A stretch of 45,032 nucleotides of DNA from an uncultured Rikenellaceae bacterium (GTDB lineage: Bacteria; Bacteroidota; Bacteroidia; Bacteroidales; Rikenellaceae). Below the pieces are notes generated by a model, which searched no databases, was not told the DNA's origin, and saw only the letters and a list, made by a program, of their open reading frames with translations. Each line of letters begins with the position of its first letter. Position 1 is the first letter of the stretch. Where the stretch lies: the NCBI GenBank assembly GCA_910577285.1, contig CAJTLO010000002.1, positions 287,972 through 333,003 of the forward strand, given 5' to 3'. Made by a program: the position numbers and the translations under genes. Shown one piece after another: positions 24,408 through 40,782 of this stretch.

Positions 24408-24788
24408 ATGGCACGTATAGTAGGTGTAGATTTACCCAAAAACAAACGCGGCGAGATAGGCCTTACCTATATTTACGGCATAGGCCGCAGCACTTCGCGC
24501 AGGATTCTCGATATGGCCGGTGTCGATCCCAACATGAAGGTACAGGATTGGAACGACGACCAGGTTGCAGCCATTCGTAACGCGATCGCCGAGAGCGGTA
24601 TCAAGGTAGAGGGCGAATGCCGTTCGCAGGTACAGCTCAATATCAAACGACTGATGGATATCGGTTGCTACCGTGGTATCCGTCACCGTCTGGGCCTGCC
24701 GGTACGCGGACAGAGCACCAAGAACAATGCCCGTACCCGCAAGGGAAAGAAGAAAACCGTGGCTAACAAGAAAAAAGCAACCAAGTAA
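24408..24788 (+). CDS. rpsM: 30S ribosomal protein S13
   Basis: S13 (126 aa) contacts the P-site tRNA and bridges to the 50S subunit (L5). It begins ARIVGVDLPKNKRGEIGLTY, has the helix-turn-helix segment IYGIGRSTSRRIL, and ends in the basic tail YRGIRHRLGLPVRGQSTKNN-ARTRKGKKKT. Normal length. rpsK follows by 18 nt. Confidence 0.97.
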   Translation: MARIVGVDLPKNKRGEIGLTYIYGIGRSTSRRILDMAGVDPNMKVQDWNDDQVAAIRNAIAESGIKVEGECRSQVQLNIKRLMDIGCYRGIRHRLGLPVRGQSTKNNARTRKGKKKTVANKKKATK

Positions 24789-24806
24789 TAATTTCGAAGA
24801 GTTAAT

Positions 24807-25196
24807 ATGGCAAAGAAAACAAGTACGACTAAGAAGAGGGTTGTCAAGGTTGAGCCCGTGGGTATGGCTTTTGTCCATTCGACCTTCAACAACGTGATCG
24901 TCACCCTTACCAACGGCATCGGAGAGGTTATTAGTTGGAGTTCGGCAGGTAAAATGGGCTTCAGGGGTTCGAAAAAGAACACTCCCTATGCTGCCCAGAT
25001 GGCTGCTTCGGACTGCGCGAAGGTGGCATACGATGCCGGTCTTCGCAAAGTGAAGGTTTACGTCAAGGGTCCGGGTGCCGGTCGCGAATCGGCGATCCGT
25101 ACCATCCACGGTTCGGGCATCGAGGTGATGGAGATCATCGACGTGACGCCGCTGCCGCACAACGGTTGCCGTGCACCTAACCGCCGCAGGGTATAA
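24807..25196 (+). CDS. rpsK: 30S ribosomal protein S11
   Basis: S11 (129 aa) is in the platform next to the mRNA exit. Signs are AFVHSTFNNVIVTLTNGIGE, SAGKMGFRGSKKNTPYAAQM and the C-terminal signature DVTPLPHNGCRAPNRRRV. The N-terminus is short and Lys/Thr-rich. Normal length. A 103-nt spacer separates it from rpsD. Confidence 0.98.
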   Translation: MAKKTSTTKKRVVKVEPVGMAFVHSTFNNVIVTLTNGIGEVISWSSAGKMGFRGSKKNTPYAAQMAASDCAKVAYDAGLRKVKVYVKGPGAGRESAIRTIHGSGIEVMEIIDVTPLPHNGCRAPNRRRV

Positions 25197-25197
25197 T

Positions 25198-25211
25198 CCG
25201 AAGATCTTCGG
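25198..25211 (+). promoter_or_regulatory. Palindrome in the rpsK-rpsD spacer
   Basis: CCGAAGATCTTCGG is a perfect 14-bp palindrome starting 2 nt after the rpsK stop. In RNA it would be a short hairpin with a small loop. It may be the start of a leader for rpsD (S4 controls its own synthesis in several phyla), but nothing proves this here. Confidence 0.35.
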
Positions 25212-25299
25212 CGGAATCCGCAATCAGGTGAGTTGCGTCGGCCGGGCCGGTATGCGGTGCGGAGGGCGCAGGATGCTTAAATACAAAAATTAAAAAACA

Positions 25300-25905
25300 A
25301 TGGCAAGATATATAGGACCAAAGACCAAGATCGCACGTAAGTTCGGTGAGCCTATCTATGGTGTCGACAAGACACTGGAGAAGAAGAACTATCCTCCCGG
25401 ACAGCACGGCATCAACCGCAAACGCAAGAAAGTATCGGAGTACGGTACCCAGCTGAGCGAAAAGCAGAAGGCGAAATATACCTACGGCGTACTCGAGAAA
25501 CAGTTCCACAAAACGTTCGAGGAGGCGGCTCGTATGGGCGGTATCACGGGTGAGAACCTGCTCAAGCTGCTCGAGTCGCGTCTGGACAACGTGGTGTACC
25601 GTTTGGGTATCGCTCCTACGCGTGCCGCAGCGCGTCAGCTCGTATCCCACCGTCACATCACGGTGAACGGCAATGTGGTGAACATTCCTTCGTACAGCCT
25701 GAAGGTAGGCGATGTGGTGGCCGTAAGGGAGAAGTCCAAAAGCCTTGAGGTCATCACCGAATCCTTGGCCGGGAAGCGCAACCGCTATTCGTGGCTGGAG
25801 TGGGACGGTACTGCGATGAGCGGTCGTTTCCTCCAGAAACCGGAGCGTGAGGATATTCCCGAGAATATCAAGGAGCAGCTGATCGTCGAGCTCTATTCGA
25901 AATAG
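25300..25905 (+). CDS. rpsD: 30S ribosomal protein S4
   Basis: S4 (201 aa) is a primary 16S binder and, in E. coli, the alpha-operon repressor. It begins ARYIGPKTKIARKFGEPIYG, has the motif YPPGQHGINRKRKKVSEYG, and the S4 RNA-binding domain RLDNVVYRLGIAPTRAAARQ with QLVSHRHITVNG. The N-terminus lacks the cysteine zinc cluster seen in some S4 proteins. Normal length. Confidence 0.97.
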   Translation: MARYIGPKTKIARKFGEPIYGVDKTLEKKNYPPGQHGINRKRKKVSEYGTQLSEKQKAKYTYGVLEKQFHKTFEEAARMGGITGENLLKLLESRLDNVVYRLGIAPTRAAARQLVSHRHITVNGNVVNIPSYSLKVGDVVAVREKSKSLEVITESLAGKRNRYSWLEWDGTAMSGRFLQKPEREDIPENIKEQLIVELYSK

Positions 25906-25945
25906 CCCCTGACCTGTCGCGGTACTCCGCGGCGGTTGTACGGAT

Positions 25946-25987
25946 CCCGGCAGGCGGTACGCGGCCATGGCTGCGTACCCTGCGGGC
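25946..25987 (+). promoter_or_regulatory. Hairpin in the rpsD-rpoA spacer
   Basis: GGTACGC and GCGTACC (25956-25979) form a perfect stem around GGCCATGGCT. The outer CCCG…CAGG and CCTG…CGGG extend it with one bulge. It is the strongest structure in the 188-nt spacer. No T-run follows; an attenuation or processing role between S4 and RNA polymerase alpha is possible. Confidence 0.45.
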
Positions 25988-26093
25988 CGGAGGGTCGGAG
26001 ATGACCGTAACGGCGTTGGGGAAAGCCGGCAGTCGCAGGAGTTCGGCCGCGAGTTGAACTGAAAGAAAATTAGAAAAATAAGGAGCGAAAATT

Positions 26094-27086
26094 ATGGCAA
26101 TATTAGCATTCCAGAAGCCTGAAAAGGTCATCATGCTTGAGTCCACTTCGGAGTTCGGTAAATTCGAGTTCCGTCCGCTGGAGCCGGGATTCGGTATGAC
26201 TATCGGAAATGCCCTGCGTCGTATCCTGTTGTCCTCGCTGGAGGGTTACGCGATCACGAACGTACGGATTACCGGAGTCGACCACGAATTTGCCGCTATC
26301 CCCGGCGTGATGGAGGGCGTAATCGATATTATCCTCAATCTCAAGCAGGTGCGGTTTGTCAGGACGGTGGAGAATGTGGACACGGAAACCGTGACCATCA
26401 ACGTTGCGGGTCAGAGCGAACTGACAGCCGGGAACATCTCGAACTTCATGACGAATTTCAAGGTGCTCAATCCCGATCTGGTCATCTGCCATCTTACTCC
26501 TGAGACCAAGTTGCAGATGGAGCTTACCATCAACAAAGGTCGCGGGTATGTGCCGGCAGATGAGAACCGCCAGCCGGATGCCGAATTCGGCGTATTGGCT
26601 ATCGACTCGATACACACTCCCATCAAGAACGTAAAATATTCTGTGGAGAACTACCGTGTGGAGCAGAAGACCGACTATGAGAAACTCAATATTGAGATTA
26701 CCACGGACGGTTCCATCCACCCGAAGGATGCTTTGAAAGAGGCGGCTAAGATCCTTATCCACCACTTCATGCTCTTCTCCGACGAGAAGATCACCCTCAA
26801 TATGGAGGAGAACAACATGTCGGAGGAGTTCGATGAGGATGTCCTGCACATGAGGCAGTTGCTCAAGACGAAATTGTCCGATCAGGATCTTTCCGTCCGT
26901 GCGCTCAACTGCCTGAAGGCGGCCGAGGTCGATACGATCGGCGATCTGGTTCGTTACAACCGCAACGATCTGCTGAAATTCCGCAATTTCGGTAAGAAGT
27001 CGCTGACGGAGCTTGACGACCTGTTGACCAATCTCAACCTCCACTTCGGTATGGACGTCGCACCGTATAAACTCGATAAGGATTAG
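26094..27086 (+). CDS. rpoA: RNA polymerase subunit alpha
   Basis: RpoA (330 aa) dimerises to nucleate RNA polymerase assembly, and its C-terminal domain contacts activators and upstream DNA. The N-terminal domain shows PGFGMTIGNALRRILLSSLE (about 32-51) and GVMEGVIDIILNLKQV. After a linker with MEENNMSEEFDEDV, the C-terminal domain has LNCLKAAEVDTIGDLVRYN and LLKFRNFGKKSLTELDDLL. Normal length. It follows rpsD by 188 nt with a hairpin between. Confidence 0.98.
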   Translation: MAILAFQKPEKVIMLESTSEFGKFEFRPLEPGFGMTIGNALRRILLSSLEGYAITNVRITGVDHEFAAIPGVMEGVIDIILNLKQVRFVRTVENVDTETVTINVAGQSELTAGNISNFMTNFKVLNPDLVICHLTPETKLQMELTINKGRGYVPADENRQPDAEFGVLAIDSIHTPIKNVKYSVENYRVEQKTDYEKLNIEITTDGSIHPKDALKEAAKILIHHFMLFSDEKITLNMEENNMSEEFDEDVLHMRQLLKTKLSDQDLSVRALNCLKAAEVDTIGDLVRYNRNDLLKFRNFGKKSLTELDDLLTNLNLHFGMDVAPYKLDKD

Positions 27087-27111
27087 GGCCTCCGTGCCGT
27101 TTACAGTTTTT

Positions 27112-27133
27112 GTCCCCGCGTAGGCGGGATGAC
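27112..27133. repeat. REP-like palindrome between rpoA and rplQ
   Basis: CCCGC-GTAG-GCGGG (27115-27128) with outer GTC and GAC forms a small GC hairpin after a TTTTT tract. Its look, a CCCGCG-x-GGCGGGATGAC type element, recalls short repetitive extragenic palindromes. No second copy was found in this window. Confidence 0.35.
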
Positions 27134-27159
27134 GGAAATTACTTAACCGATACGTAATT

Positions 27160-27648
27160 ATGAGACACAATAAGAAAATCAACCATCTTGGTCGTCAGGC
27201 AGGTCACCGCAAAGCGTTGATGTCTAACATGGCAAGCTCCCTGATCCTTCATAAAAGGATCGAGACGACCGTTGCTAAGGCAAAAGCGCTCAGGAAGTTC
27301 GTTGAGCCGCTGATCACCAAATCGAAAGAGGACACCACCCACTCGCGCCGTGTCGTATTCAGCTATCTGAAGGACAAACATGCGGTAACGGAACTGTTCC
27401 GTGAGGTGGCTCCCCGCGTAGCCGATCGTCCGGGCGGTTATACCCGTATCCTGCATACCGGGTTCCGTTTGGGTGACGCATCGGAGATGTGTATCATCGA
27501 ACTCGTCGATTTCAACGAGACCTACAAGGCAGGTGCTACTCCCGAGGCCAAGACGCGTACCCGTCGTAGCCGTGCGGCCAAGAAGGCTGCTCCGGCAACG
27601 GAGGCTGCGGCTGAGGTCGAGAGCACTACCGAAAATGCTGCTGAATAA
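27160..27648 (+). CDS. rplQ: 50S ribosomal protein L17
   Basis: L17 (162 aa) is a 50S surface protein near the tunnel exit. The core is typical: MRHNKKINHLGRQAGHRKAL, LILHKRIETTVAKAKALRKF, and GGYTRILHTGFRLGDASEMC. A C-terminal tail of about 40 residues rich in Ala, Glu and Lys (RRSRAAKKAAPATEAAAEVE) goes beyond the E. coli protein (127 aa), as often in Bacteroidota. It is the last gene of the cluster, with a terminator 123 nt on. Confidence 0.97.
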   Translation: MRHNKKINHLGRQAGHRKALMSNMASSLILHKRIETTVAKAKALRKFVEPLITKSKEDTTHSRRVVFSYLKDKHAVTELFREVAPRVADRPGGYTRILHTGFRLGDASEMCIIELVDFNETYKAGATPEAKTRTRRSRAAKKAAPATEAAAEVESTTENAAE

Positions 27649-27770
27649 GTAGCCGGTAGGGATGCCGTTTCTCCTTACGGTGCGTTTCCGAGGTACTCGG
27701 GTGCGGACGATGGGGAAAACCGGCAGACGAAGCGGGATAATAATTTTTATTAGCCAAATATTTGATAGCG

Positions 27771-27805
27771 GAACGGGGCACTGGAAGGTGCCCCGTTCTG
27801 TTTTT
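27771..27805 (+). terminator. Terminator of the ribosomal super-cluster
   Basis: Perfect 11-bp stem GAACGGGGCAC-TGGAAG-GTGCCCCGTTC (27771-27798) followed by TGTTTTTG. It is placed 123 nt behind rplQ. Confidence 0.88.
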
Positions 27806-27927
27806 GAGGGGCAAGAATGCTTCCGGGGACGGATTACCGAATGCCGGGAGCCTCATGGAAACCGTGTGGAAACTTTCGGTATCGGTTTCCGTCGAAGGTT
27901 ATGGGGGGAGCGGTGCCGTCGGAGCGA

Positions 27928-27972
27928 GTGTCGGGTTGTGGGAAAGGTTGTTTCGAGGCGGAGAAGGCGTAG
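27928..27972. repeat. Direct repeat flanking the array, left copy
   Basis: It starts gtgtcgggttgtgggaaagg, then ttgtttcgag and a diverged cggagaaggcgtag. The right copy at 28607-28651 matches over the first ~30 bp with one mismatch, and less well after that. The spacing is 679 bp. Confidence 0.6.
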
Positions 27973-28037
27973 TCGGTTGTTCAGCGGTGTTATCCTGCAT
28001 GTGGAGTCGTGATTCCGTAGGTCCAGGCTGGGTGTTC

Positions 28038-28414
28038 GCAAGGATGCCGCGCTGCGGCTATGCAATAGCCGGTATGGGGCGCCGGATGTGCGGTGTTGGG
28101 GCTTTGCTTCCGGGGGCAAGGATGCCGCGCTGCGGATACGCAATAGCCGGTACGGGGCGCCGGATGTGCGGTGTTGGGGCTTTGCTTCCGGGGGCAAGGA
28201 TGCCGCGCTGCGGCTATGCAATAGCCGGTATGGGGCGCCGGATGTGCGGTGTTGGGGCTTTGCTTCCGGGGGCAAGGATGCCGCGCTGCGGATACGCAAT
28301 AGCCGGTACGGGGCGCCGGATGTGCGGTGTTGGGGCTTTGCTTCCGGGGGCAAGGATGCCGCGTTGCAGCTATGCAATAGCCGGTACGGGGCGCCGGATA
28401 TGTGGTGTTGGGGG
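28038..28414. repeat. 78-bp tandem repeat, about 4.8 copies
   Basis: Units begin (aggatgccgc) at 28041, 28119, 28197, 28275 and 28353, exactly 78 bp apart. Copies 1 and 3 share one variant (ggctatgcaatagccggta-t) and copies 2 and 4 another (ggatacgcaatagccggta-c), so a 156-bp double unit was probably amplified. The fifth copy is partial and more diverged. Each unit has short inverted repeats such as CCGC-gct-GCGG. Confidence 0.9.
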
Positions 28415-28606
28415 CGTAAGGAAGGCGTTTCGGTGTGGTCCGGTCGCAAGTGCAGAGTGCTTGAAAGAAGGGTTTTCCGGTCGAAAAGACGAGGAGAGTG
28501 TGTGCGGTCGAGAGGAGAATTGGCAGGAGGCCGGGCCGTCGGGCGATTAATCGAACGGATGGTCGGATGCAGTCGGTTGTGTGGAGTATGGCACATGGGA
28601 GGGAGT

Positions 28607-28651
28607 GTGTCGGGTTGCGGGAAAGGTTGTTTCGAGACTGAGAAACGGTAG
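28607..28651. repeat. Direct repeat flanking the array, right copy
   Basis: Partner of 27928-27972, same orientation. It reads gtgtcgggttgcgggaaagg then ttgtttcgag, after which the two copies drift apart (actgagaaacggtag against gcggagaaggcgtag). Confidence 0.6.
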
Positions 28652-28788
28652 CCGGTTTCGCAATGTTTCGTTTCCTTGTTGTAACGTGTTGATTGTTATT
28701 CTTATAAGTGGTGGCGTGTGTTCGTTTTTCGGGAAGGGTGGGACCGGGGAGCGTCTGCGGAAACCTATTTTAAGAAAATTTAATTTTA

Positions 28789-28819
28789 TTGCTAAATATC
28801 GCGCAATATCGTAATTTTG
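28789..28819 (+). promoter_or_regulatory. eno promoter
   Basis: TTG at 28789-28791, 20 nt of spacer, then TAATTTTG at 28812-28819. The spacer contains the direct repeat ATATCG-N4-ATATCG (28796-28811). The predicted start is near 28826, which rules out upstream in-frame starts for eno. Confidence 0.78.
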
Positions 28820-28897
28820 CATGTGCGTAGGGCGGGACGACGGAGCTTTCTCCTTTGTCCCCAGGCAAGAACGGATAGATTGTGTAACATTTTAAAT

Positions 28898-30211
<1,314 letters not shown>

Positions 30212-30281
30212 CAGCGTTTCCGTTCGGAGAGCGGGACGCACGCAGCGGCCGCATGAGAGCGGTTCCGCGTGGCGGATGAGT

Positions 30282-30317
30282 GTGGAGAGGAAACCTTGTT
30301 TCCTCTCCACTTCTTTT
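30282..30317 (+). terminator. eno terminator
   Basis: Perfect 13-bp stem GTGGAGAGGAAAC-CTT-GTTTCCTCTCCAC (30282-30310) followed by TTCTTTT. It lies 70 nt behind the eno stop. Confidence 0.88.
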
Positions 30318-31435
30318 ATGGAGAGTTTTCGACGTTGTGGGGCAGTCCCGGCTGCCTGTTACCGGCGGAAAAGATGGCCTCTCTTGCGAACCGGATGGGG
30401 AAGGGCCGGGTAAGCGGGCCGGCGGGGTGCCCTGTGTGCTGCTGTTCTGCAATAGGAGGCCGGCGGGTTTTGTCGGCCGGAGAAGAGAAGAGAGGAGAGG
30501 AGAGAGAGGAGAGAGAGGAGAGAGAGGAGGCGTAGTCGCTCGCGTAGTTACGGAATGTGGCGGTAGCGGAGCGAAAGGGGAACCGGGAAGCTCCGGTTAT
30601 GCGTGACGGTCGGGGGCGGGGATTCGGTTTGTCGCATGGCCGATATCGGTAGCTGCGAGAGTCGATAAGTTGTTTTGCTTTGCGAGTCGTGGGGGTATCG
30701 GTTGAGCCTGTAGAACGGCTGTTCGAGGTGGTCTTTGCGGCGTTGGCGGGGCATCACCTCACGGGGAGTTCGCAGGTTTGTTTGGGGCGGATGGATTGCC
30801 GGAAAAGAGGAGCGGGTACTGTCCTTGTCTTTGTTCGTGGCAGGATCGGTTTTATGGCGGTATCGATGCCGGGGAAGGGATGCTATCCTATTCGTGGGCC
30901 GAGAACTACCTGTGCAGGGATATATTTGACAAGGAATCGGGTACGGACGGGTGCGATTGAAGCCGAAGAGTCGGATGGCTTCCTTCGGTTTGTCGCGATG
31001 CAGTATGCGACCGGAAAACCGAGCGGCGGTTCTCAACGAAGGGGATGGAGCATGGCAATGCCGTGCCGGCGGGCATGTCACCGGAAGTTTTGGGGCGGTA
31101 GCAGCGTAGGGAGGAGGTTGTGCCGAATCGGCGGTGTCGTCGGACCTGTGTAAGGCGGAAAATTTACTGCCGGATGGGGAGGTACTCTCGGGAGTCCGGG
31201 GGCGTTACGGGTGCAGTCGTAGCAGTGCGGGCGACGACTTTTGATTTCGCCCGGAGGTTCCCTGCATGGCCTTTGCGGCGTCTTGACCAGGATGGAACGG
31301 AAGATTTTCCGGTGTATGGGGACCCTGTGGCGGCAGGGGAGGGGATTGAAGGCCTTCCGGGAAAGCTGCAAAGCACGTGACCGTTTTGCGGTTCTGCCTG
31401 TGCGAAGCTACGGGCGGCGTATCGTCGGAGAAGAG
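30318..31435. other. Gene-poor region between eno and rpoC
   Basis: About 1.1 kb between convergent genes with no recognisable protein. The longest frames on the two strands (about 157 and 177 codons) are composition artefacts: Arg/Gly-rich on one strand and Pro/Arg-rich on the other. It contains a purine-only microsatellite (30499-30530) and one lone TATATTTG (30921-30928) without a -33 partner. Confidence 0.55.
30499..30530. repeat. 9-bp microsatellite (GGAGAGAGA)n
   Basis: Three perfect units of GGAGAGAGA from 30499, 30508 and 30517, then a partial one, within a purine-rich tract from about 30481. It is non-coding. Confidence 0.85.
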
Positions 31436-31480
31436 GGATAAAAACACAGCGGGTTGCCCGATCGGGCAACCCGCTGTGTT
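31436..31480 (-). terminator. rpoC terminator
   Basis: A perfect 38-nt palindrome (31443-31480; arm AACACAGCGGGTTGCCCGA) followed on the minus strand by TTTTTATCC. It ends the rif transcript 18 nt behind the rpoC stop. Read from the plus strand it has no T-run. Confidence 0.92.
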
Positions 31481-31498
31481 CGAATGCGAGAGACGATG

Positions 31499-35761
<4,263 letters not shown>

Positions 35762-35845
35762 ATCTTTTTCTTTCTAAATTATCCGACATGCGGAAGACCG
35801 CGGTCTCCCGGACTTTCCGGCCTGTCGCCGGAAGTTGCCGCCGAT

Positions 35846-35872
35846 CCGCCGCCCCATGGGCAGGGACGGCGG
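35846..35872 (-). promoter_or_regulatory. Hairpin in the rpoB-rpoC spacer
   Basis: CCGCCG (35846-35851) and CGGCGG (35867-35872) form a GC stem around CCCCATGGGCAGGGA, which can pair further. No T-run follows on the minus strand. It is similar in type to the hairpins in the spacers of the ribosomal cluster. Confidence 0.4.
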
Positions 35873-35885
35873 ACGGGGCATCGTC

Positions 35886-39704
<3,819 letters not shown>

Positions 39705-40221
39705 GTAACAAATATGTTTTTGAGTTGGCCCGCGGGCGTTCGTGACGCCTGTGCGGGTAGCACATTCTAATCCAAGATAAGTTGGCGTCTATCGCTTCGC
39801 AGGTAGTAGTCGCCGGTCGTTTGAGATAGGGAAGTCCCCGCAGAGCGGACCGCAGCCGTTGGTGAGCCTTGGTCGGCACAGGGACCGTGTCGTCGCCGGT
39901 AATGATCACCCTGTTTCGTTTCTCGACACAGAAAGCGGCCGTAGCCGCATCCTGCATCCGTGCGGATCCGAACGTAATTCCTTGTTCCTCTCCGCCCTCC
40001 GGTAACCGCCCGTTCGCTCGGGAGTCTGGACGATGGCTGTCCCGCTTGTCGTCGGGATCGTCCGCCTCTTTCCGCAGCTTCGTGGGGCTTTCCGGAATAA
40101 CCCTTTGCCGTTCCTCCTTCCGCGTCGTCATCGACAAGGCGCAAGTGCTTTTTCGTCAGCCCGATAAGCCGCCTTTCGCACCTCGCTGCCTCCGGTTGGA
40201 ATGTCCCGTAATAAAATAAAC
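39705..40221. other. Long rplL-rpoB spacer
   Basis: No gene is supported; frames on both strands are unlike any family and Arg-rich. The spacer holds a bulged hairpin (GGACGA…TCGTCC, with inner TCCCG…CGGGA, 40028-40063). No perfect promoter box was found for rpoB on the minus strand; the nearest are TATCTTGG (about 39778-39771) and CATATTTG just before the ATG, each imperfect. Confidence 0.5.
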
Positions 40222-40259
40222 GGCAAAAGGTATAGAGCCTGTTGCCAGACTCTATACCT
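40222..40259 (-). terminator. Attenuator-like hairpin behind rplL
   Basis: AGGTATAGAG and CTCTATACCT (40228-40259) form a perfect 10-bp stem. It continues after one C/A mismatch with CTG-TTGC-CAG. On the minus strand it is followed by TTTTGCCG. It lies 27 nt behind the rplL stop and upstream of rpoB, where E. coli also has a partial terminator setting the ratio of L7/L12 to RNA polymerase. Confidence 0.7.
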
Positions 40260-40286
40260 GAATATGTTCGTTGCTAGAAGTATAAA

Positions 40287-40667
40287 CTATTTAAGTTCAA
40301 CTTCAGCTCCTGCGTCTTCGAGTTGAGATTTGATAGACTCAGCTTCCTCTTTGGAAACACCTTCCTTGATAGCCTTGGGAGCGCCGTCAACGAGATCCTT
40401 AGCTTCTTTCAGGCCAAGACCGGTGATCTCCTTAACTACCTTGATAACGCCTACCTTAGCCTGACCGGCGCTGGTGAGGACAACATCGTAAGTGGATTTC
40501 TCGGCTGCACCTCCTTCGGCTGCACCTGCTGCGGGAGCTGCTGCAACTGCAACTGCTGCGGCTGCAGGTTCGATGCCGTACTCGTCCTTGAGGATAGCGG
40601 CCAATTCGGTTACTTCCTTAACTGTCAGGTTTACCAACTCTTCAGCTAATTTCTTGATGTCTGCCAT
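40287..40667 (-). CDS. rplL: 50S ribosomal protein L7/L12
   Basis: L7/L12 (126 aa) forms the mobile stalk that recruits translation GTPases; it is present in several copies per ribosome. It has the N-terminal dimer domain (MADIKKLAEELVNLTVKEVT), an Ala-rich hinge (EPAAAAVAVAAAPAAGAAEG) and the C-terminal domain with KVGVIKVVKEITGLGLKEAK and the end EDAGAEVELK. The start is the ATG at 40667; a longer frame to 40733 is not supported. A terminator-like hairpin follows. Confidence 0.97.
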   Translation of the reverse strand: MADIKKLAEELVNLTVKEVTELAAILKDEYGIEPAAAAVAVAAAPAAGAAEGGAAEKSTYDVVLTSAGQAKVGVIKVVKEITGLGLKEAKDLVDGAPKAIKEGVSKEEAESIKSQLEDAGAEVELK

Positions 40668-40782
40668 TGTTGTATTGATATTATTGTTTAATGTTTTCGT
40701 TTGTTTTTGTAAACTCTTCCCGGTGGCCTTCATGCGGCTTGCACAGCCGTTTTTCCCATTGCGGATACCGGAAAGATTTCCG

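Larger units (their letters stand above)
27806..28788. other. Gene-free, repeat-bearing region before eno
   Basis: No gene is supported. The region holds the 78-bp tandem array (28038-28414) flanked by two copies of a ~45-bp direct repeat (27928 and 28607). Long open frames exist on both strands through the array only because the unit length is divisible by three. The end (28680-28811) becomes AT-rich and leads into the eno promoter. Confidence 0.6.

Noticed and set aside
28038..28414. CRISPR array
   Set aside because: Units are contiguous with no unique spacers, are 78 bp long, and no cas gene is present.
27762..28651. Open frames on both strands through the tandem array, giving 26-residue protein repeats
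   Set aside because: The unit is 78 bp, divisible by three, so any frame open in one unit stays open in all. Two plus-strand frames and one minus-strand frame are open together, and no start context or family supports any of them.
28817..28897. Longer N-terminus for enolase
   Set aside because: The extension starts within the -7 box (28812-28819), upstream of the predicted transcript start, and adds residues not seen in enolases.
30921..30928. TATATTTG as a promoter in the eno-rpoC gap
   Set aside because: There is no -33 partner at 19-21 nt and no gene behind it; a single 8-mer match is expected by chance.
30548..31153. Open frames of 157 and 177 codons between eno and rpoC
   Set aside because: They lie on opposite strands over the same DNA, with Gly/Arg-rich and Pro/Arg-rich composition and no recognisable motif.
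40668..40733. Longer N-terminus for L7/L12
   Set aside because: The extra residues are Lys/Asn/Thr-rich translation of the A-rich leader; MADIKKLAEEL is the normal start.
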